Shown: in pieces, positions 9,099 to 19,500 of the stretch
Layout: the number at the start of each line of letters is the position of its first letter
How positions within the stretch are numbered: the first letter of the stretch is position 1
Assembly (NCBI GenBank): GCA_009840525.1
Contig: VXNP01000143.1
Span: 1 to 53,882 of the forward strand
Direction of reading: 5' to 3'
Length of the DNA: 53,882 nucleotides
Origin: Gammaproteobacteria bacterium
GTDB lineage: Bacteria; Gemmatimonadota; Gemmatimonadetes; Longimicrobiales; Gaopeijiaceae
Position numbers and translations under genes: made by a program
The notes under the pieces: model-generated
Databases searched by the model: none
What the model was told of the DNA's origin: nothing
What the model saw: the letters and a program-made list of their open reading frames with translations, nothing else

Positions 9099-9854
9099 TC
9101 AGTCCAGCAGCGCCGGGAGCACCTCCCCCGCCGCCCCCCGCAGCGCCACCGTGGCGGATCGGGTGAGCGGGGTGTCCTCCAGGTTCACCTCGATGAGGCT
9201 GCCACCGGCTTCCAGAGTGGCCAGCGGGACCGCCGCCGCCGGGTAGACCACCGCGCTGGTGCCCACCACCAGGCAGAGGTCGGCGCGCTCGGCCAGCGAG
9301 TAGGCGCGGGCCAGCACGTCTCCGTCCAGCGACTCGCCGAACAGCACCACGTCCGGGCGGCGCAGGCCACCGCACGAGTCGCACCGCGGCAGCGCTTCGC
9401 CCAGCGGCTCCGCGGGAAAGCGCGCCTCGCAGCGGTTGCAGCGGTCCCGCCCGACCGCCCCGTGCAGCTCAACCGGAAGCGCCGCCTCCGCCGGTTCGTC
9501 TCCCGCCTCCTCCACCGCCGCACGGGTATGCAGGCCGTCCACGTTCTGGGTCACCAGCCCGGCCGCCCCGCGCCCGAGGAAGAAGCGCGCCAGCGCACGG
9601 TGCCCCGGATTGGGAGCGCACCCCGCCAGCACCGACCGCCGCCAGTCGTACCACTCCCACGCGGTGCGCGGATCGCGGGCGAACGCCTGCGGGGTGGCGA
9701 GGTCCTCCGGGCGGTAGTTGCGCCACAGCCCGTCCGCGTCGCGGAAGGTGGGAACACCTGACTCCGCCGAAATGCCCGCGCCCGTGAGCGCGACCACCCG
9801 CCGTGCTTCGCCTACGAGCCGCCGCGCCCGCTCGATGTCCACAGAGGCGCTCAC
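9099..9854 (-). CDS. cobB: NAD-dependent protein deacylase, sirtuin (CobB type)
   Basis: A 251-residue Sir2 enzyme that removes acyl groups from lysines using NAD. Visible motifs are GAGISAESGVPTFRD (NAD loop), TQNVDGLH, the catalytic His in ELHG, a zinc site with two CxxC pairs (CNRC and CDSC), and VVGTSAVVYPA. YDWRR supplies the Tyr-x-x-Arg pair that marks class III enzymes active on succinyl or malonyl lysine. The GTG at 9854 overlaps the stop of the upstream membrane-protein gene (GTGA), so translation is probably coupled. The longer open frame upstream lacks sirtuin features. Confidence 0.93.
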   Translation of the reverse strand: MSASVDIERARRLVGEARRVVALTGAGISAESGVPTFRDADGLWRNYRPEDLATPQAFARDPRTAWEWYDWRRSVLAGCAPNPGHRALARFFLGRGAAGLVTQNVDGLHTRAAVEEAGDEPAEAALPVELHGAVGRDRCNRCEARFPAEPLGEALPRCDSCGGLRRPDVVLFGESLDGDVLARAYSLAERADLCLVVGTSAVVYPAAAVPLATLEAGGSLIEVNLEDTPLTRSATVALRGAAGEVLPALLD

Positions 9855-10312
9855 AGGCCCCCCTGGATGGCCCCGCCTGCGGCGGCCGCCCCGTACGCCA
9901 GGATCGCGAACCGCGCCCAGCGCCCGGCGAAACCCAGCGCCAGGAACGCCGCAAAGTTGGTGCGCACGATGCCCGCTGCCAGCGAGATCACGTAGAAGGG
10001 CGGCAGCCCCACGAACGCGCTGACCAGAATCAGCGTCCATCCGGCCTGCTCGAGTCGCTTGGTCTTTTCGGAAGCGCGCTCGAGGTGGCGCGTCGCCCGG
10101 GCCGGCAGTTTCCGGGGCAGCCAGCGAGCCAGCGCGTAGAGGGCGGCCTTGGCGATCATCTGGCCCAGCGAACACACCGTAACTGCCAGCCACACCTGGG
10201 ATCCGGGCACCGCGACGGCGGCCGCCGCCACCACGACCTCCGCGTTCACGAACGGCACCAGCCCGCTGGCCACGGAGGCTGCAAACGCCGATGACAGGAG
10301 CGCGATTTCCAA
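9851..10312 (-). CDS. Small VTT/DedA-like membrane protein
   Basis: A 153-residue integral membrane protein with about four hydrophobic segments. The N-terminal LVPFVNAEVVV and the later GLPPFYVISLAAG resemble the VTT (SNARE-associated, YqaA/DedA) fold, whose members are linked to lipid scrambling or transport and membrane homeostasis. It is short compared with full DedA proteins. It overlaps the sirtuin start by four bases and is divergent from the cytochrome gene. Family call is moderate; substrate unknown. Confidence 0.7.
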   Translation of the reverse strand: MEIALLSSAFAASVASGLVPFVNAEVVVAAAAVAVPGSQVWLAVTVCSLGQMIAKAALYALARWLPRKLPARATRHLERASEKTKRLEQAGWTLILVSAFVGLPPFYVISLAAGIVRTNFAAFLALGFAGRWARFAILAYGAAAAGGAIQGGL

Positions 10313-10424
10313 GGAGAGAGCCTCTGCGAGTGATGATTGCCTGACTCAACTTGACCGCCATGAGCCGGACGTACGATCTTTTAAAGCTATGGGTTCAAAT
10401 GTAATGGCATCTTTGGAGCGCGGG

Positions 10425-10838
10425 ATGAAACGGACCGGAGCACTCTTTGCGGCCATGGCGCTGCCCTCTCTGGGGGCGGCCCTGCCTGCGGTTGCGCAGA
10501 CCGAGGAGCGTGTGACCACCCTCGACGGCGTCTACACCGAAGCGCAGGCGGCGCGCGGCGCCGAGGTCACCGAAGCCGTCTGCCGCGAGTGCCACGACGA
10601 CGAGGAGTTCGTCGGAGCTTTCATCCGTTCCTGGGCCGGCGCGAGCGTAGCCGCGCTCTTCGACGACATCTACTCGCTCATGCCCGAAGACCAGCCCGGC
10701 TCCCTCCCTGTCCAGCAATATGCCGACGTCATCGCCTACATCCTGCAACTGAACGGCCTTCCCCCCGGCGAAGTCGAGCTCGGCGCCGCCCGCGAGTCCC
10801 TGGAACGGGTGCTGATCGAGGCCAATCCCCGTCGCTAG
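10425..10838 (+). CDS. Small periplasmic c-type cytochrome
   Basis: A 137-residue exported protein with signal peptide (residues 1-25, ending AVAQ). One heme-attachment motif, CRECH (Cys53, Cys56, His57), is present, with a probable axial Met in YSLMPEDQPG. The arrangement matches class I cytochrome c domains often fused to or paired with PQQ dehydrogenases; a PQQ enzyme lies about 9 kb away on the other strand. GGAG lies six bases before the ATG at 10425; upstream ATGs at 10389 and 10404 are less convincing. The CxxCH and the Met-containing loop make the call firm; its electron partner is unknown. Confidence 0.85.
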   Translation: MKRTGALFAAMALPSLGAALPAVAQTEERVTTLDGVYTEAQAARGAEVTEAVCRECHDDEEFVGAFIRSWAGASVAALFDDIYSLMPEDQPGSLPVQQYADVIAYILQLNGLPPGEVELGAARESLERVLIEANPRR

Positions 10839-11021
10839 CCGCGCGTCCCCGGCGGGGTAGTGCCCTTCCTCGCGACGGGCGCTATCTTGGGCTCGGAATA
10901 GCGACGAAACCGCGATTTTTTTGCGACAGTTCTCCGACAGGCCAGGATGCTCCGGGTCAACGGCGAGGATGTCGCTCCGAGGAAAAGGGTTACGTCCGGG
11001 CTGAGAAGGAGGATGACGGCA

Positions 11022-14000
11022 ATGGGTAGATGGCTCTCAGGATCACCGCGTGTATTCTTCCTGCTGGCGCTCTTTGGCGCTCTTCCCGCAGCTCCGGCTG
11101 CGGCACAATCCACGGGATCCATCGAGGGCGCCGTAACCGACATCGCCGACGGCCGGCCGATCGCGGGCGCGCAGGTGTTCATTGAGGCGCTCGGCATCGG
11201 GGCGGTCACGGACGCCGACGGCCGCTATTCGATCCAGGATGTGCCCGCGGGCGCGCACCAGTTGTCCACCAACATCCTCGGCTACCTGGCGGCGACCGAA
11301 GGCGTCACGGTAGCCCCGGGGGAAGCCACCACGGTCGACCTGCAGTTGAGCTTCACGGCGCTCGAGCTCGACGAAGTGGTCGTGACCGGCACCAGCGTGG
11401 AGGCGGCGGCCACGGAGCTGCCCTACTCGGTTGCGGTGGCTGCCCGCCGCAAGCTGGAGGAGCAGGGGTTCCCGCTCGTGACCGAGTTCTTCAAGGCCCT
11501 CGGCGTGAGCCACGGGGTGGTCGGCGAACGGCAGAGCTGGTACAACGCCAACGAAATCGCCGCCGTACCGGAGACCGTGGCCAACGTGAACCTGCGCGGC
11601 CTGGGGGCGTCCCGGACCCTGGTACTCCTCAACGGCCGACGCCAGGTGTATCTCCCGGCCCGCCTGATCGGCGGACGCTACGTCGACATCAACGCGTTTC
11701 CGTCGATCGCGATCGACCGCATCGAAGTGCTGAAGGAAGGCGCGTCCGCCATCTACGGGTCGGACGCCGTGGCCGGGGTCGCCAACTTCCTCACCCGCGG
11801 CGACTTCGAGGGAACGGAGGTTACCGCCTCGCACGAGTATTTCGCCGGAGCCGGAGACAGCAACGTGGCCGGCATCGTGGGACGGCGGCTGGGCGACCGC
11901 GCGCACGCGGTCCTGTCCGCCGAATACCTGACCCGCCAGCAGCTCACTCCGGAGGACCGGGACTGGGCGCTGCGGCGGTACGAGCCGGGCGCCGGCGCCT
12001 GGTCCTGGACCGGCAACCCGGGGGCGTTCCTGACGCCATACACGTCGGGCATGGAAAGCGCCGAAGATCTGGTCGCCACGCTTTCGGGCGCGCACTTCTC
12101 CGACGACGACATCTTTATCGATCCGGCCTGCCTCGACTTCGGCGGCTACCTCGAGAGCTACACCTGTCGGTTCCGCTACCAGCCCTGGGACAACCTGCTC
12201 GAGCAGTCCAACCACTTCCGCGCCTTCGCGGAAATCAACGGCGAGGTGGGTGACAATTCCAGCTACCACATCGAGGGCCTGTGGGCCGAGGCGACGACGC
12301 CCGCCTGGGTGACGACGCCTTCGTTCCCGCCCATCAGCCCCTACGACGGGCTCCAGATCGTCCCTCCGGCGAACCCGGGGCGGCAGGCCTTCTGCCAGCA
12401 GCACGCATCCCGCGTGGGGTTCATGGGCAGTGGCGATTGTCTGGAGAACGACTGGTACTTCTTCGGACGGCTGGTGGGACACTCGGGACCCGGCCGGACT
12501 CTCGAACGGAATTCCCGTACCCAACGGGTGTCCGCGTCCCTGGACACGGGCCTCGACGCCCTCGAAGGCCACGACAACCGGCTGAACCTCGGGCTCAGCT
12601 ACTCTCGTTCCTCCGGGAACGTGAACCAGCCCGCCGAATACGCCTACCGCAAGTTTCTCGCCTTCCGCGGCTACGGCGGACCCGACTGCGGGGTGGACGT
12701 GGTTGCCGATCCCAGCTCGCCATCGGGCATGGCGCTGGGTCCCACGGGCGGAAGCATGGCGGGCCAGGGCAGCTGCCATTTCTACAATCCGTTCAGCAAC
12801 GCGCTCCAGCATTCCCAGCAGCCGGGCGCGCGATTCGTCAGCGAAGCCAACCCCGACTTCTCACCGGGGCTGGCCAACGCCCCCGAGCTGATTGCCTGGA
12901 TCAACGAAGAGGTCGATGTGGTCAGCGCGGCCGACATGGTGGTCTTCGACGCCACCTTCACGGGAAGCAGCGGCGCGGCCGAGAACTACGCCCTGGGATA
13001 TCAGTTCCGCTGGTTCGACGTGTCGGCGGATCCGAACGACGCCGGCAATCTGAACCTGAACCCGTGCTCGGTGCTCGGCAGCAGCGCGTGTCTGGAGCGG
13101 GCCGGCCCGTTCACGTTCACCACCGGGGTCTATCCCTACGACGCCAGCCAGACGGTTCACCGGTTCTTCGGCGAACTCCCCCTGCACGTGGCGGACGATC
13201 GCCTGCACATGCAGCTCGCTGCCAACTACGAGTTCTACGATGTGGCCAGCAGCTTCAACCCGAAGGTGGCGATCCGCTACGACATCACCGACCAGTTCGC
13301 GTTGCGCGGATCGCTTCAGACGACCTTCCGCACGCCATCTGTCGACGACCTGAACGAGGACCGCACCACCGCGCTCGCGTACGTGAACGAGGCGGGCGTC
13401 TACAAGGCGGTCGATACCTACGGGAGCAAGGATCTCGAGCCCGAGCAGGCGCTGACCTACAACGCCGGCTTCGTCCTGTCGGTCACCGACGAATCGGGCT
13501 TCGTCCCGGTCCAGTTCACTGCCGACTACTGGAGCTACGACTTCAGCGATGTGATCGCGGTGGTGCCCTACAACGCCATCACCCGGCTATATCACGAGGG
13601 CGGCGGCGCCAGGGACGCGATCAAGGGGTTCGTGACCTGCTCCGACGGCCGCGGAACCGGCACTTGCGACGTGACCGGCATCGAGCGCATCCACGTCGAC
13701 CTCATCAATTGGCCGGGCGTAAAGACCTCTGGCCTCGACTTTCAGTTGAACGCTCGTGCCCAGGCCGGAGAGGGCATCTTCAACGCCGGCCTGGAGGCGA
13801 CGTACACCAACAAGTACTCGATCGAGGCGGTAAACGTCGGCGGTGTCGACATCGCGGCCGATTCGGAAGGCGCCGGACGCCTGAACAAGTACAACCCCAT
13901 CGCCCCGCCCATCCCGAGCCTGAAGGGGAGGCTGTTCGGAAGCTACGGCTGGTCCGACTACAGCGTCGTCGGCTACGTGAACTACATCTCGTCCTACAAG

Positions 14001-14225
14001 GACCACGACGAAGAGGGCAGCGAGGCCGAGAACATCGACAGCTTCCTGACGCTGGACGCCACCGCGCTCTGGCGTCCCTCCAGGGGCTTTGGAATCTCGC
14101 TCTCGCTGCTGAACCTGTTCGATACCCCGCCGCCCTACGTGAAGTGGGAGCAGTCCTTCGACGGCTTCACCCACAGCGCCAAGGGCCGGCGCATCAAGCT
14201 TTCGGCGACGTATCGGGTGTTCTGA
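11022..14225 (+). CDS. TonB-dependent outer-membrane receptor with carboxypeptidase-regulatory-like N-terminus
   Basis: About 1067 residues. A signal peptide ends near APAAAQ. A carboxypeptidase-regulatory-like beta-sandwich covers residues 32-112 (GSIEGAVTD to VDLQLS). The TonB-box-like ELDEVVVTGT is near residue 115, followed by a plug domain (LRGLGASRTLVLLNGRR, DRIEVLKEGASAIYGSDAVAG) and a 22-strand-type barrel ending in Phe (SATYRVF), the usual BAM signal. Such receptors import siderophores, glycans, peptides or cofactors using the proton motive force. No SusD-like partner follows, so substrate is unknown. The ATG at 11022 has AGAAGGAGG nine bases ahead; the ATG at 11013 lies too close to that site. 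Confidence 0.9.
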   Translation: MGRWLSGSPRVFFLLALFGALPAAPAAAQSTGSIEGAVTDIADGRPIAGAQVFIEALGIGAVTDADGRYSIQDVPAGAHQLSTNILGYLAATEGVTVAPGEATTVDLQLSFTALELDEVVVTGTSVEAAATELPYSVAVAARRKLEEQGFPLVTEFFKALGVSHGVVGERQSWYNANEIAAVPETVANVNLRGLGASRTLVLLNGRRQVYLPARLIGGRYVDINAFPSIAIDRIEVLKEGASAIYGSDAVAGVANFLTRGDFEGTEVTASHEYFAGAGDSNVAGIVGRRLGDRAHAVLSAEYLTRQQLTPEDRDWALRRYEPGAGAWSWTGNPGAFLTPYTSGMESAEDLVATLSGAHFSDDDIFIDPACLDFGGYLESYTCRFRYQPWDNLLEQSNHFRAFAEINGEVGDNSSYHIEGLWAEATTPAWVTTPSFPPISPYDGLQIVPPANPGRQAFCQQHASRVGFMGSGDCLENDWYFFGRLVGHSGPGRTLERNSRTQRVSASLDTGLDALEGHDNRLNLGLSYSRSSGNVNQPAEYAYRKFLAFRGYGGPDCGVDVVADPSSPSGMALGPTGGSMAGQGSCHFYNPFSNALQHSQQPGARFVSEANPDFSPGLANAPELIAWINEEVDVVSAADMVVFDATFTGSSGAAENYALGYQFRWFDVSADPNDAGNLNLNPCSVLGSSACLERAGPFTFTTGVYPYDASQTVHRFFGELPLHVADDRLHMQLAANYEFYDVASSFNPKVAIRYDITDQFALRGSLQTTFRTPSVDDLNEDRTTALAYVNEAGVYKAVDTYGSKDLEPEQALTYNAGFVLSVTDESGFVPVQFTADYWSYDFSDVIAVVPYNAITRLYHEGGGARDAIKGFVTCSDGRGTGTCDVTGIERIHVDLINWPGVKTSGLDFQLNARAQAGEGIFNAGLEATYTNKYSIEAVNVGGVDIAADSEGAGRLNKYNPIAPPIPSLKGRLFGSYGWSDYSVVGYVNYISSYKDHDEEGSEAENIDSFLTLDATALWRPSRGFGISLSLLNLFDTPPPYVKWEQSFDGFTHSAKGRRIKLSATYRVF

Positions 14226-14843
14226 GAGCCTGAGGGACGAAACCTGTCCGGCACCCGGGCGGCAGGGGCGGCGCGGATTCCGTGGTCGGCCGCCCGAATT
14301 CGCATTCGTAGTCGCATGTTGCCCTGGACGGGTGGTCGCTCTGCCCATCGATGGGCAATTCCCTCCGCCACTGACTGGCAATCCCCTCCGCCACTGACAG
14401 GGATTCTCATCCGCCGTTGACCGGGGCATTCTCTTCTGCCGTTGACAGTACGGAGCGGGCGGTCCTGTCAGGTCTGGATCTCCCGCAGCGAGGCTGAATT
14501 CGCATTCGGTAGTCCCATTCTGGCATTGACGCGCGGTCGCTCGCGCTCTTTGGCGGGTAGTTCGCCGAGGGTCGGCCGCCCGCCCGCGCCACGTCCCGAA
14601 TTCACATCCGGGTGTCCCATGCTGCCATTGACGGATTCAGGGCCCGTGATCTGGCGAACTCCGAGATCAGGTCTTCCCCGGCCCGTCAGAGGCGCTGGCG
14701 GGCTCGGTGACGGCATTCGCAGGCAGCTTCCTCCTCCGAGGGTCTCCCAACCCCGTTTCGGCCACTACAGGGCATCCTGAGAGGCCGATTTCAGTGCTGT
14801 TATATTTGTACGTAAGTCATTGGGCAATCTCACGTTGGGAGGA
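14226..14843. repeat. Array of degenerate direct repeats before the DUF222-HNH gene
   Basis: This 618-base gap holds no convincing gene. Four contiguous units lie at 14354-14376, 14377-14399, 14400-14422 (23 bases each) and 14423-14447 (25 bases). They share GG-ATTC-CTCCGCC-TTGAC-like spelling and each ends in TGAC. Three 35-base units lie at 14296-14330, 14496-14530 and 14598-14632. Each starts GAATTC(G/A)CAT; the last two end CATTGAC and the first ends CTGGACG. All copies have the same orientation. A TATATT box at 14801-14806 may be part of a promoter for the next gene. Multiple short repeats at one end are known for IS21-family elements and near DUF222/HNH genes; no transposase is present. 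Confidence 0.7.
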
Positions 14844-16505
14844 ATGATGATCGCATCTGCGAACTCTTTCTACGGCACTCGCGGGAGGCCCTTTCCGGGA
14901 CCCGCGATGGTGCGCGAGCCGGCGGCTGTGCCGCTCGCCGCCAACCTCGCGCCCTCCGGTCCCGAGAACGCCCCGAATCGCGTCGCGGGCGATGGTGACG
15001 ACGACGAACTCCGCAGGCTGGGCGAGCGCATCGCCGAACTGGCGGCCCGCATCAACTCCGCCGAGGCGCGCATGATGACCCTCATCGCCGAGTTCGACCG
15101 CCGGGGCGGGTGGAAGGACGGCGGCTACTCCTCCTGCGCCGAATGGCTGGCCTGGAGGATTGGCACGAAGATCGGTACGGCCCGCGAACGGGTGCGGACC
15201 GCCCGCGCGCTCGAGCGCCTGCCACAGACGGCCGATGCTCTGAAGCACGGGACCATCTCCTACGCCAAGGTGCGGGCGCTCACCCGGGTTGCGACCCCCG
15301 AGCGCGAGGCGGAGTTGCTCGAGTTCGCGCGCGCGGGCTCGGCGGCGAAGCTGGAGCGGACGGTGCGCATGTTGAAGAAGTTGTCGCGCGACGCGGAGCT
15401 GACGGCCGAGCAGGCCCGGCGCCGCAGCCGCACCTTCTCGGTCTTCGTGGACGGCGACGGGATGTACGTGGTGAAGGGGCGGCTCGAGCCGGAGGTCGGG
15501 GCCGTGCTGATGCGGGCGGTGGAGGCGGCGTCGGATGCGCTGTTCCGACGCGAGGGCGATGCCCGGGACGCGGCGGAAAGTGGAAGGGGTGTTAGTCGCG
15601 AGGCCGCCGATGCGCGCCCGGAGCCGAAGCAGCGCCGAGCGGATGCGGTGGGGCTCTTGGCCGAGCGGGCGCTGACCGCGGGGTTCGGGGGTGGCGAGCA
15701 CCGTGAATCGGAAGGCGATGTGGATGACGTGGGTGGCCACCTCGATGAACTGGATGCAGCTCAGACTACCGAATCAGATGCAGCCCCGCGGGGAGCACCC
15801 GTGGGAAAGCCGGGAGCCAAAGCGGAGAATGCGGCGAACACGTCACCCCGCGTCGGGTCCGGCACCCGGGCCGAGCGCTACCAGGTCATGGTCCATTGCG
15901 ATGCCGCGACGCTCGCGGCCGAAGGCGAGCCCGGCCGCTCGGATCTGGATGGGATTCGCGTTTCCGCGGAGACGTCGCGGCGCATGGCGTGCGATGCCGC
16001 GGTGGTCGCGATGGTCCACGCGAAGGACGGCTCGATGCTGAACGTGGGCCGCCGGACGCGCACCATTCCACCGCACATCCGGCGGGCGCTGGAGGAGCGG
16101 GACCGGGGATGTCGGTTCCCCGGGTGCGGCTGCGGGTTCACCGAGGCCCATCACGTGAAGCACTGGGCCGACGGGGGCGAGACCAGTCTCCGGAACACGC
16201 TGCTCCTCTGTCGGCGGCACCATCGAGCTGTTCACGAGGGGCGGGTGAAGGTATCCGTCAACGGCGACGGAACCGTGCTGTTCTTCACGCCGAAGGGAAG
16301 GATGCTGGTGGACGCGCCGAGCAGGCCCAAGGCGGCTCGGGGTGGCGAGACACCGGGCTTGCCGCCGGTCCCATCGGTTCATCCCGGCGCCCCGGCGAAG
16401 GGCAAGGATCCCATCCTGTCGAACGGGGCTGCCCTTTACCGCGACTCAGCTATTCCCTGGGAGATCGAGGCCGCAGCCAGGGAAGCCATGGAGGAATCCT
16501 TGTAG
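14844..16505 (+). CDS. DUF222 / HNH endonuclease domain protein
   Basis: About 553 residues. The N-terminal half is DUF222 (from DDELRRLGERIAELAARINSAEA through the Arg-rich RVRTARALERLP segment). A low-complexity acidic linker of about 110 residues follows. The HNH nuclease module near residues 418-465 has CRFPGCGCGF, EAHHVKHWADGG, an Asn in LRNTLLLC and RRHHRAVHEG, giving the Cys-x4-Cys/Cys zinc ligands and His-His metal site. This architecture is the 13E12-repeat family, common as multicopy mobile-looking genes whose role is unsettled. GGGAGGA directly precedes the tandem ATGs at 14844 and 14847. The repeat array just upstream supports mobility (inference). Confidence 0.88.
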   Translation: MMIASANSFYGTRGRPFPGPAMVREPAAVPLAANLAPSGPENAPNRVAGDGDDDELRRLGERIAELAARINSAEARMMTLIAEFDRRGGWKDGGYSSCAEWLAWRIGTKIGTARERVRTARALERLPQTADALKHGTISYAKVRALTRVATPEREAELLEFARAGSAAKLERTVRMLKKLSRDAELTAEQARRRSRTFSVFVDGDGMYVVKGRLEPEVGAVLMRAVEAASDALFRREGDARDAAESGRGVSREAADARPEPKQRRADAVGLLAERALTAGFGGGEHRESEGDVDDVGGHLDELDAAQTTESDAAPRGAPVGKPGAKAENAANTSPRVGSGTRAERYQVMVHCDAATLAAEGEPGRSDLDGIRVSAETSRRMACDAAVVAMVHAKDGSMLNVGRRTRTIPPHIRRALEERDRGCRFPGCGCGFTEAHHVKHWADGGETSLRNTLLLCRRHHRAVHEGRVKVSVNGDGTVLFFTPKGRMLVDAPSRPKAARGGETPGLPPVPSVHPGAPAKGKDPILSNGAALYRDSAIPWEIEAAAREAMEESL

Positions 16506-16541
16506 GACTTGGCCCTGAGCTTGTGAGGGCCCCCGAAGCCC

Positions 16542-16573
16542 GGCCGCGGCTGCCCCCCGTGACAGCCGCGGCC
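16542..16573. terminator. Strong hairpin between convergent genes
   Basis: GGCCGCGGCTG (16542-16552) pairs perfectly with CAGCCGCGGCC (16563-16573) across a 10-base loop. It lies between the plus-strand HNH gene and the minus-strand VPS10-like gene, which converge. There is no clean T-run, so it may act as a bidirectional Rho-independent-like terminator or an mRNA 3'-end stabiliser. Confidence 0.65.
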
Positions 16574-16599
16574 TTCCCCTTGGCCCGGGATCCTCGGTT

Positions 16600-19500
16600 T
16601 CAGCGCCCTGCGCCGTCGTCCGAAATCGTCACCCGCAGCAACTGCTCCAACCGCGTCACGTGCTCTTCCAGCGCCGTGTGGAGCTGGTCGTAGCGGACGA
16701 TCGCGTCCTGGCCGGGCTCCTGGTCGGCGCGCGTCAGGTTGCTGTACAGGTACTGTAACTGATCGACGAGCATCGGCCGCGAGTAGCGGATCGGCGCCGT
16801 GACCAGCTCGCGCTCGATCGCCTCGATCTCGTCGGCGAGGCTGCCGCCCCCGCGCTCCCGCGCCTCGTTGATGCGGTGCACCGCCAGCCGGCCCTCGCTC
16901 AGCGCGTCACGCGCCTGCAGGGCCAGCTCCACCTGCCGCTCCACCACCTGCACGCCGATCCCCTCGGCCGCGACGCGCGGATCCAGCATCACCTCGAAGC
17001 TGCGGCTCGCGCTCCAGTCGCCGGCCGCAAGGCGCGCCGTGTACATCCCCGGCGGCACCATCGGGCCACCCCGCCCCGACCGCGCCGGATTGGCATCCCA
17101 CGGCCCCGGATATGTCAGGTCCCACGTAAACCGGTGGGTCCCCGCGTCCGACGGCAGCCGCGGCGTGCCGAAGCGTTCCAGCCGCCACTCCCGCATCCCG
17201 GGCTCGGCCGGAACCGTGTATTCGCCGGGGCTCTCGCTCGAGAAGGAGCGCACGACCTCGCCGCTCGCACCCACGATGTCGAGCGTGACCGGACCCTGCG
17301 CGGGCGAGGCCAGCATGTAGTCGATGTTGACGCCCGCCTGCGGGAACTCGGGCTCGTGGGGGAGCCTCCCGCCGAAGCCGGCGCGGTAGCGCAACCGGTA
17401 GGCGTCCCGGATCCCGAACAGGTGTGCGTCGGCGTTGGCAACCCGGTCGCCGAGCTCGTGCAGCGGCGTGAGGTTGTCCATGATCCAGAAGCCGCGACCC
17501 ATTGTCGACAGCACCAGGTCGCTCTGCACCACCTTGATGTCCGTGATGGGCGTTGCCGGAAGGTTCAGTTGGAAGGGCTGCCACGAGCCGCCGTCGTCGA
17601 ACGAGATGAACATTCCGAACTCGGTGCCCAGGTAGAGCAGCCCCTCGCGGTCGGGATCCTCGCGCACGACGCGCACGGGATGGTGGTTCGGCACGCCGTT
17701 GTCGCCCGTCGTGATCCGCGTCCAGGTCGCGCCGTAGTCGTCGGTGCGGTAGGTGTGCGGGGTGAAGTCGCCCAGCATGTAGCGGAGGATCGCCACGTAG
17801 GCCTTGGCGGGGTTGTGATGCGACACCGCGATTGTCTGGACGCGCCCGTAGGGGCCGATGCCGGGGGGCGTCACGTCGTCCCAGGTGCGGCCGTTGTCGC
17901 GGGTGACGTGCACGGGGCCGTCGTTGGCCCCCGCCCAGATGACGCCCGGCTCCAGCACCGATTCCTGGATGTCGTAGAGGACGGAGAAGTGCTCCTCGCC
18001 GGTGACGTCGAGGGTGATCGGCGCTCCCGAGACGACCTGGGTCTCGGGGGTGAAGGCGGTGAGGTCCGGGGAGATGGTCTCCCAGAGCTGGCCGCCGTTG
18101 GTGGAGACGTGAACGAACTGCGAGCCGTGGTAGACCTTGTTGGGGTCGTGAGGCGAGACGTGGACGGGGACGGTCCGCTGGAAGCGGTACTCCAGGTCCC
18201 GCGGGTTGTGCCCGTAGAGGTTGCCGAAACCGACGTAGTATTGCGCCTCCTGTCCCGTGCGCCGGTTATAGAGCCCGAAGCGGCCCTTGCAGTTGGCGTA
18301 GACGATGTCCGGATCACCGGGCTTGGGCACCACCGGACCGGTCTCGCAACCCCCGTGGGCCTCCCAGGTCGACTGTGAGCCGCCGGGCTCCGAGCGTTCG
18401 GGCAGGCCGGGCACCGAGATCGTCGAGTTGTCCTGCTGGCCCGCGTAGAGCCGGTAGGGGAAGTCGTCGGACACGTCCACCTGGTAGAGTTCGGCGGTCG
18501 GCTGGTTGTACTGCGTGGACCACGTCCTGCCGCCGTCGAGCGAGACGTTGGCGCCACCGTCGTTCGACTGGATCAGGATGTCCGGGTTCTCCGGGTTGAT
18601 CCACATGTCGTGGTTGTCCCCGTGGGGAGTCGGCTCCGCCACCCAGCTCTGTCCACCGTCGACGGACTTCCAGTGGCCTTCCGCCATGCCCCAGAGGATG
18701 TCGGGGTCGGTGGGGTGCCCCTCCAGGTTGTTGTAGTAGAAGGGCCGGTTGCGGATCGGCTGGAAGTCGCTGATCTGCCGCCAGGTGGCTCCGCGGTCGT
18801 CGGAGCGGTAGACGCCGCCGGTTTCGGCGGGTGCTTCGATTAGCACGTACACGCGGTCGGGATCGGCCGCGCTGACCGCGAGGTCGGACTTGCCGCGCAG
18901 GCCGGTGGGGAGTCCGTCGGTCGCGCGGTCCCAGCTGTCGCCGCCGTCGCGCGAAATGAAGACGCCGCCCTGCATGCCGCCCGAGATGATCGTCCAGGGC
19001 TTGCGCTCGGTCTGCCACATGCTGGCGTAGATGGTGTTCGGGTCGTCGGGGGCGAACTCCAGGTCCACCGCTCCGGTGCTGTCCGAGACGAAGAGCACGT
19101 TCTCCCAGCTCGCGCCGCCGTCGCTGCTGCGATAGACGCCCCGCTCGTCATTCGGCGTGAAGGGGTTGCCAATGGCCGCGACGTACACGAGGTCGGGGTC
19201 GTCCGGGTGGATGAGGATCGCCCCGGAATTCCCGGTGGCCTCGAGGCCGATGTGCTCCCACGTGGCCCCGGCGTCGGTGGATTTGTAGACCCCGTCGCCG
19301 ATGATGACGTTGCTGCGGAGGCCGTCCGAACCGGTCGACACGTAGACGATGTTCGGGTCGGAGTCGGCGACGCGGATCGCGCCGATTGAGCCGGTGCCGA
19401 TGTAGCCGTCCGAGATGTTGTGCCAACTGTGGCCGTAGTCGGTGGTCTTCCACACGCCACCACCCGTGGCGCCCATGTAGAAGGTGGAGGCCTGGTCGAC

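Noticed and set aside
11022-14225. SusC/SusD glycan-uptake locus
   Set aside because: No SusD-like gene follows the receptor, and the downstream DNA is a repeat array.
14296-14632. CRISPR array
   Set aside because: Units differ in length and sequence, the short ones are contiguous without spacers, and no cas genes are present.
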